From the NCBI RefSeq assembly GCF_019047785.1, contig NZ_CP077290.1:496001-560000 (forward strand): a DNA stretch of 64,000 nucleotides, read 5' to 3'. Below, in pieces: positions 60,284 to 64,000 of this stretch. A program made the position numbers and the translations under genes. The notes beneath the pieces were generated by a model. It was not told where the DNA came from and ran no database searches. It was given only the letters and a program-made list of their open reading frames with translations. Numbering within the stretch: position 1 is the stretch's first letter; every line of letters starts with the position of its first letter. The stretch is from Enterobacter cancerogenus. Its GTDB lineage: Bacteria; Pseudomonadota; Gammaproteobacteria; Enterobacterales; Enterobacteriaceae.

Positions 60284-60632
60284 GGGTCTGCTCCTTTGGC
60301 TGTTTTGTCGGCTTACGTGTACCCGATTTAATCAGCACGATCCCGGCCACCAGCGTGGTCAAACCGGCAATCTTCATGGTCGATAACGTTTCGTCAAATA
60401 ACATCACGCTGAACAACGTGATCAGCAAAATACCGATACCTTCCCACAGCGCATAGGCGACACCCAGTGCGATTTTTTTAACCGCGAAGGAGAGAAAAAT
60501 ATAGGAAAGGGTAATCATCACCAGCATTAAAATAAAGCCGGTGTTGCCATCACTGACGCTGGCCCATTTCATAGACAGCGTGCCGGTAATTTCAGCGACG
60601 ATCGCTAATGCTAATAAAATCCAGTAAAACAT
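60270..60632 (-). CDS. mdtJ: Spermidine export protein MdtJ
   Basis: A 120-aa SMR-family protein, four helices, conserved [18 protein letters not shown] (Glu) and [13 protein letters not shown] chose ATG 60632 ([10 protein letters not shown]), with an AGGAG upstream; the 60680 start is too long. First gene of mdtJI. E. coli MdtJ is 121 aa. Confidence 0.95.
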   Translation of the reverse strand: MFYWILLALAIVAEITGTLSMKWASVSDGNTGFILMLVMITLSYIFLSFAVKKIALGVAYALWEGIGILLITLFSVMLFDETLSTMKIAGLTTLVAGIVLIKSGTRKPTKQPKEQTHAAV

Positions 60633-61055
60633 GGTTTTTCTCCTGCTTGAGAATATAATCCATCGAGGCCCGCTGAGCACAGCAAACCCTAATAATATGA
60701 AATTAAATCAGACAGCTAAGCGCATAGCGCCAGCTCAGGCAGAAGATGTGACTACAGCGCGGTGTGCCAGTGTTGCTCACCAAAGAGAAGGCAGAAGGAG
60801 GAAGAAATGACAACGGTGTTTTTTGAAAAATACGTCCTGAACAAATTGTCCATAATATTACAATTATCCGCGTTGTTGCTTCTCGTCTTTGCGGATGAAA
60901 ATTGTCCTCGGTAGTTGAACACGCCTGATTTGTACCATAAGCCAGGAATTTACTCAAAGCCTTTTCAATTCTTTACCCAGCTTGTTTGATTTTGGTTAGT
61001 TTTTTTAAACGGCTTTCGCATCTATTATAAATAAAAAGATTATTCAGGAACGTCC
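60633..61055. other. Divergent region between mdtJ and tqsA
   Basis: 423 bp without a convincing gene. An 84-codon leftward ORF (60703-60957) has no family resemblance and I treat it as chance. AT-rich sequence with a -10-like TATTAT/TATAAA near 61023-61031 probably serves tqsA. No hairpin or known operator recognised. Confidence 0.5.
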
Positions 61056-62090
61056 ATGGCCAAACCCATCATTACCCTGAACGGACTCAAGATTGTCATT
61101 ATGCTGGGCATGCTGGTGATTATCTTGACCGGCGTGCGCTTTGCCGCTGACATTATCGTGCCCTTTATTCTGGCGCTGTTCATCGCAGTGATCCTCAACC
61201 CGCTGGTGCACCGCATGGTCCGGCTGCGCATACCGCGGGTGCTGGCCATTACGTTGCTGATCGGCATTATTATTGTCGCCATGGTGCTGCTGGTGGCCTA
61301 TCTCGGGACATCGCTGAACGAGCTGGCGCGCACGCTGCCCAAATACCGCTCGTCGCTGGCGATCCCGCTGATGCAACTCGAGCCATGGCTGCAGCGTGCG
61401 GGCATAGAAATTTCTGTTGAAGAGCTGCTGAGGTATATCGATCCCAATGCGGCCATGACCATCGTCACCAGCCTGCTGGCCCAGCTCTCCAACGCCATGA
61501 CCTCCATTTTCCTGCTGTTTTTGACCGTGGTCTTTATGTTACTGGAAGTGCCGCAGCTGCCCGCCAAACTGCAGCAAATGATGGTCCGCCCGGTTGAGGG
61601 TATGGGCGCTATTCAGCGCGCGCTGGACAGCGTCTCTCGCTATCTGGTGTTGAAAACCGCCATCAGCCTGGTGACGGGTGCGGTAGTCTGGGGCATGCTG
61701 ATGGCTCTGGACGTCCGCTTTGCGTTCGTCTGGGGACTGCTGGCCTTTGCCCTGAACTATATTCCCAACATTGGTTCGGTGCTGGCGGCGATCCCACCCA
61801 TTCTTCAGGTTCTGGTCTTCAGCGGCCTGTACGATGCGCTTGTTCTGCTGGCGGGATACCTGATCGTTAACCTCATTTTCGGAAACATACTGGAACCACG
61901 CATGATGGGACGCGGTCTCGGGCTTTCCACCCTTGTCGTTTTCTTATCGCTGATATTCTGGGGCTGGCTGCTTGGCCCGGTCGGGATGCTGCTCTCCGTT
62001 CCCCTGACCATCATTGTGAAAATCGGCCTTGAGCAAACCGCGGGCGGGCAAAGCATCGCGGTATTACTCAGCGATATGAGCCATAAATAA
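61056..62090 (+). CDS. tqsA: AI-2E family transporter TqsA
   Basis: A 344-aa membrane protein of the AI-2E/UPF0118 family with about eight membrane segments; typical motifs [38 protein letters not shown], and [21 protein letters not shown]. coli TqsA (YdgG, 344 aa) influences autoinducer-2 export and biofilm. In E. coli pntAB follows; here two oxidoreductase genes do. Confidence 0.94.
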   Translation: MAKPIITLNGLKIVIMLGMLVIILTGVRFAADIIVPFILALFIAVILNPLVHRMVRLRIPRVLAITLLIGIIIVAMVLLVAYLGTSLNELARTLPKYRSSLAIPLMQLEPWLQRAGIEISVEELLRYIDPNAAMTIVTSLLAQLSNAMTSIFLLFLTVVFMLLEVPQLPAKLQQMMVRPVEGMGAIQRALDSVSRYLVLKTAISLVTGAVVWGMLMALDVRFAFVWGLLAFALNYIPNIGSVLAAIPPILQVLVFSGLYDALVLLAGYLIVNLIFGNILEPRMMGRGLGLSTLVVFLSLIFWGWLLGPVGMLLSVPLTIIVKIGLEQTAGGQSIAVLLSDMSHK

Positions 62091-62104
62091 GGGGTGCCGG
62101 CGGT

Positions 62105-63052
62105 TCAGACCCCCATCGCCAGCATGGGCTTACCGGGCCTTCCGGCTTCACGATACGCGGCAAGCGCCGCCTTCCACTCCGTCAGGGGATAGAGGGTGGC
62201 GTCGCGATATAGGCTTGCCCGCAGCTTCGGCCAGATGCGCCCGAACTCCGCCTGCCATGCCTCTGTGCTCAGTGCACCCAGTGAGTTCCGAATATGGAAC
62301 CACGCCACGCGCGGTAGCGCCCGCTGCTGACGGAAGGTTTGCCCGCTCAGCAGCCCATAGCAAACAAAGACGCCCTTCTCCGGCATGGCATCCAGGATCG
62401 CCTCCGCCAGGCTGCCGCCCGTGGCGTCAAACACCACGTCCGCGCGGGCAGCAACCGCGTTGATTGTTGCCGTATCCTGCTGTGCAATGGGGATGATCCC
62501 CATGGCGGCGAGCCGCACGGCATGGACAGGCGAGCGATGGATCCCGTACACCGCCTGCGCTCCGGCCTGGCGCGCCCACTGCCCGAGCAACACCGCACAG
62601 TCAGAGCCCGCCGCCGTCAGGAGTATTGTTTTCCCGTCTGGCGGATGGTTATCCAGCATCATCTGTGCCGCCAGCGGGTTGATATACGCTCGTGCGGCAA
62701 GCATTGAGTCGATATCGTCCGGCACGGGGATCGCATACCCGGCCGGGCAATCCACGTAGCGCTGCCAGGTTCCCTGCCCCCTCAGCGGCAGCACGCGTTT
62801 ACCCAGAAGGCAGGCAAACGCCTCGGGTGCCTCAGTGACGATCCCGACCCCTTCGTACCCCGCCACCGCAGGTAATGACGTCCGGTGGCGGTACGCGCCG
62901 GTTATCGGGATAAGATCGGAGGCATTGACCGGCGAAAAGAGCATTTGCACCCGCAAATGCTCCGGGGAGCGGGCGTTGAGCCGCGAAACCTCAGGTTGCA
63001 GAACGCTGTCTGGCTCGCCGAAACGGCGATACCAGAGGGCAAGATTTTCCAT
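62105..63052 (-). CDS. Zinc-independent MDR oxidoreductase (2-enoyl thioester/quinone reductase-like)
   Basis: A 315-aa medium-chain dehydrogenase/reductase without zinc ligands. N-terminal FSPVNASDLIPITGAYRHRT matches the enoyl thioester reductase (ETR/MECR) group; YEGVGIV and a nucleotide fold around ILLTAAGSDCAVLLGQWARQ follow, where the usual Gly motif is altered to AAGSDCA. It probably reduces an enone, quinone or enoyl thioester with NADPH. It is followed leftward by tqsA (convergent), and its start is 23 bp downstream of the LLM gene stop, so the two are likely co-transcribed. Confidence 0.8.
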   Translation of the reverse strand: MENLALWYRRFGEPDSVLQPEVSRLNARSPEHLRVQMLFSPVNASDLIPITGAYRHRTSLPAVAGYEGVGIVTEAPEAFACLLGKRVLPLRGQGTWQRYVDCPAGYAIPVPDDIDSMLAARAYINPLAAQMMLDNHPPDGKTILLTAAGSDCAVLLGQWARQAGAQAVYGIHRSPVHAVRLAAMGIIPIAQQDTATINAVAARADVVFDATGGSLAEAILDAMPEKGVFVCYGLLSGQTFRQQRALPRVAWFHIRNSLGALSTEAWQAEFGRIWPKLRASLYRDATLYPLTEWKAALAAYREAGRPGKPMLAMGV

Positions 63053-63075
63053 TATGTCTCGCTGTGAAGGCCGGT

Positions 63076-64000
63076 TTAGCTGTCGCGCCAGCCCAGTGCC
63101 GGTGCAACATGCTTAAGAATGGATTCAATAACATGCGCATTGTAATCCACACCCAGCTGGTTTGGCACGGTCAGCAACAGAGTATCCGCTTCAGCGATGG
63201 CTTCGTCCTGTTTCAGCTGATCAATCAGCTTGTCAGGCTCCGCTGCATAGCTACGACCAAAGATCGCACGCGTTTTTTCATCGAGGAAGCCCACGCTGTC
63301 GCTGTCGTTGCGGCTTGCACCAAAGTAGCTCCGGTCACGATCGTTCATCAGGGCAAAGATGCTGCGGCTCACCGACACGCGCGGCGTCCGGGTATGCCCG
63401 GCTTGCGCCCATGCCTCGCGGTAGGCGCGGATCTGTTTTGCCTGTTGAATATGGAACGGCTCGCCGGTTTCATCATCTTTCAGCGTCGAACTTTGCAGGT
63501 TCATACCCAACTGAGCGGCCCACACCGCCGTGGCATTTGAGCCCGCCCCCCACCAGATTCGGTCGCGTAAACCTTCAGAGTGGGGTTCCAGACGCAACAG
63601 TCCCGGCGGGTTCGGGAACATCGGCTGCGGGTTAGGTTTCGCAAAGCCTTCCCCACGCAGCGCCTCAAGCAGTACCTCGGTGTGGCGGCGCGCCATATCC
63701 GACTCGTTTTCGCCTTCCTGCGGCACGTAGCCAAAATAGCGCCAGCCGTCGATCACCTGCTCCGGTGAGCCGCGGCTGATGCCCAGCTGCAGGCGACCGC
63801 CGGAAATCAGATCCGCCGCGCTCGCCTCCTCGGCCATATACATCGGGTTTTCATAACGCATATCGATAACGCCCGTGCCAATCTCGATCCGTTTGGTTTT
63901 CGCGCCAATGGCGGCCAGCAATGGGAACGGCGAGCTGAGCTGGCGGGCAAAGTGGTGCACGCGGAAATACGCGCCGTCAGCGCCAAGCTCTTCGGCCGCA
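63076..64000 (-). CDS. LLM-class flavin-dependent oxidoreductase, N-terminus beyond window
   Basis: A luciferase-like monooxygenase family protein of which the last 308 or so codons are present; the frame continues past base 64000 (AAEELGADGAYFRVHHFARQ at the edge), so the start is missing. Typical features: SSPFPLLAAIGAKTKRIEIG, GVIDMRYENPMYMAEEASAA, GGRLQLGISRGSPEQVIDGW. It uses FMNH2 or F420-like flavin to oxidise or reduce small substrates; substrate unknown. Probably co-transcribed with the MDR oxidoreductase. Confidence 0.85.
   Translation of the reverse strand, partial: AAEELGADGAYFRVHHFARQLSSPFPLLAAIGAKTKRIEIGTGVIDMRYENPMYMAEEASAADLISGGRLQLGISRGSPEQVIDGWRYFGYVPQEGENESDMARRHTEVLLEALRGEGFAKPNPQPMFPNPPGLLRLEPHSEGLRDRIWWGAGSNATAVWAAQLGMNLQSSTLKDDETGEPFHIQQAKQIRAYREAWAQAGHTRTPRVSVSRSIFALMNDRDRSYFGASRNDSDSVGFLDEKTRAIFGRSYAAEPDKLIDQLKQDEAIAEADTLLLTVPNQLGVDYNAHVIESILKHVAPALGWRDS

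Noticed and set aside
60703..60957. 84-codon minus-strand ORF between mdtJ and tqsA
   Set aside because: No RBS, no family resemblance, and it occupies the expected divergent promoter region.
1..64000. CRISPR array, tRNA, rRNA or intact insertion sequence
   Set aside because: Looked for regularly spaced repeats, cloverleaf-like segments and transposases; found none. The only near-identical repeats are the dcp ends and the asr units.

Overview
The window is a chromosomal segment of an Enterobacteriaceae close to Enterobacter (Lelliottia and Leclercia are not excluded). Gene content and order match the E. coli/Salmonella block feaBR-ydbL-ynbE-ydbH-ldhA, then dcp-ydfG-rspR-ydfZ-ydfI-ydfJ-rspBA-ynfABC-speG-ynfD-ynfEGH-dmsD, then osmU-clcB-ynfK-mlc-ynfLM-asr-ydgU-ydgD-mdtIJ-tqsA. 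No tRNA, rRNA, CRISPR array or intact insertion sequence was recognised. Names rest on reading the proteins against remembered family members; no search was run.

Region by region. 1-6.3 kb: aromatic amine catabolism (feaB partial, feaR), an envelope operon (ydbH-ynbE-ydbL) and fermentative ldhA. 6.3-10.4 kb: Mn catalase, a SRAP-type DNA-protein crosslink protein, a decayed BrnQ-like gene and an amino-acid permease. 10.5-20.2 kb: an island bounded by two 236-bp, about 97 % identical copies of the dcp 3' end. It has a umuC fragment at one end and a phage-integrase fragment at the other. Between them is a nine-gene redox/detoxification cassette plus its LysR regulator: amine oxidase, cupin, two AhpD/CMD-like proteins, a small ABM-like protein, SDR, OsmC-like, zinc alcohol dehydrogenase and MFS exporter. 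20-30 kb: dcp, ydfG, then the rspR regulon (rspA-rspB-ydfJ-ydfI) for sugar-acid use, with a universal stress gene and FNR-type ydfZ between regulator and targets. 30-37.4 kb: ynfAB-speG-ynfC-ynfD and the Tat-exported molybdoenzyme ynfE-ynfG-ynfH with its chaperone dmsD. 37.6-47.2 kb: accessory genes (lipoprotein, queH, DUF523), then a complete type I secretion operon with its own family I.3 lipase, and a DUF1275 membrane protein. 47.4-64 kb: the osmU osmoprotectant ABC transporter, clcB, bioD-like ynfK, the glucose repressor mlc, ynfL/ynfM, an M32 carboxypeptidase, acid-shock asr with an RstA box, ydgU, ydgD, the spermidine exporter mdtJI, tqsA and two oxidoreductases (the last cut by the window end).

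The two clearest additions to the ancestral gene order are the dcp island and the lipase/type I secretion operon. The most interesting candidate for an undescribed system is the divergent LysR-centred cassette in the dcp island. Its genes combine peroxidase-like, quinone/aldehyde-reducing and export functions, but no substrate can be read from the sequence.
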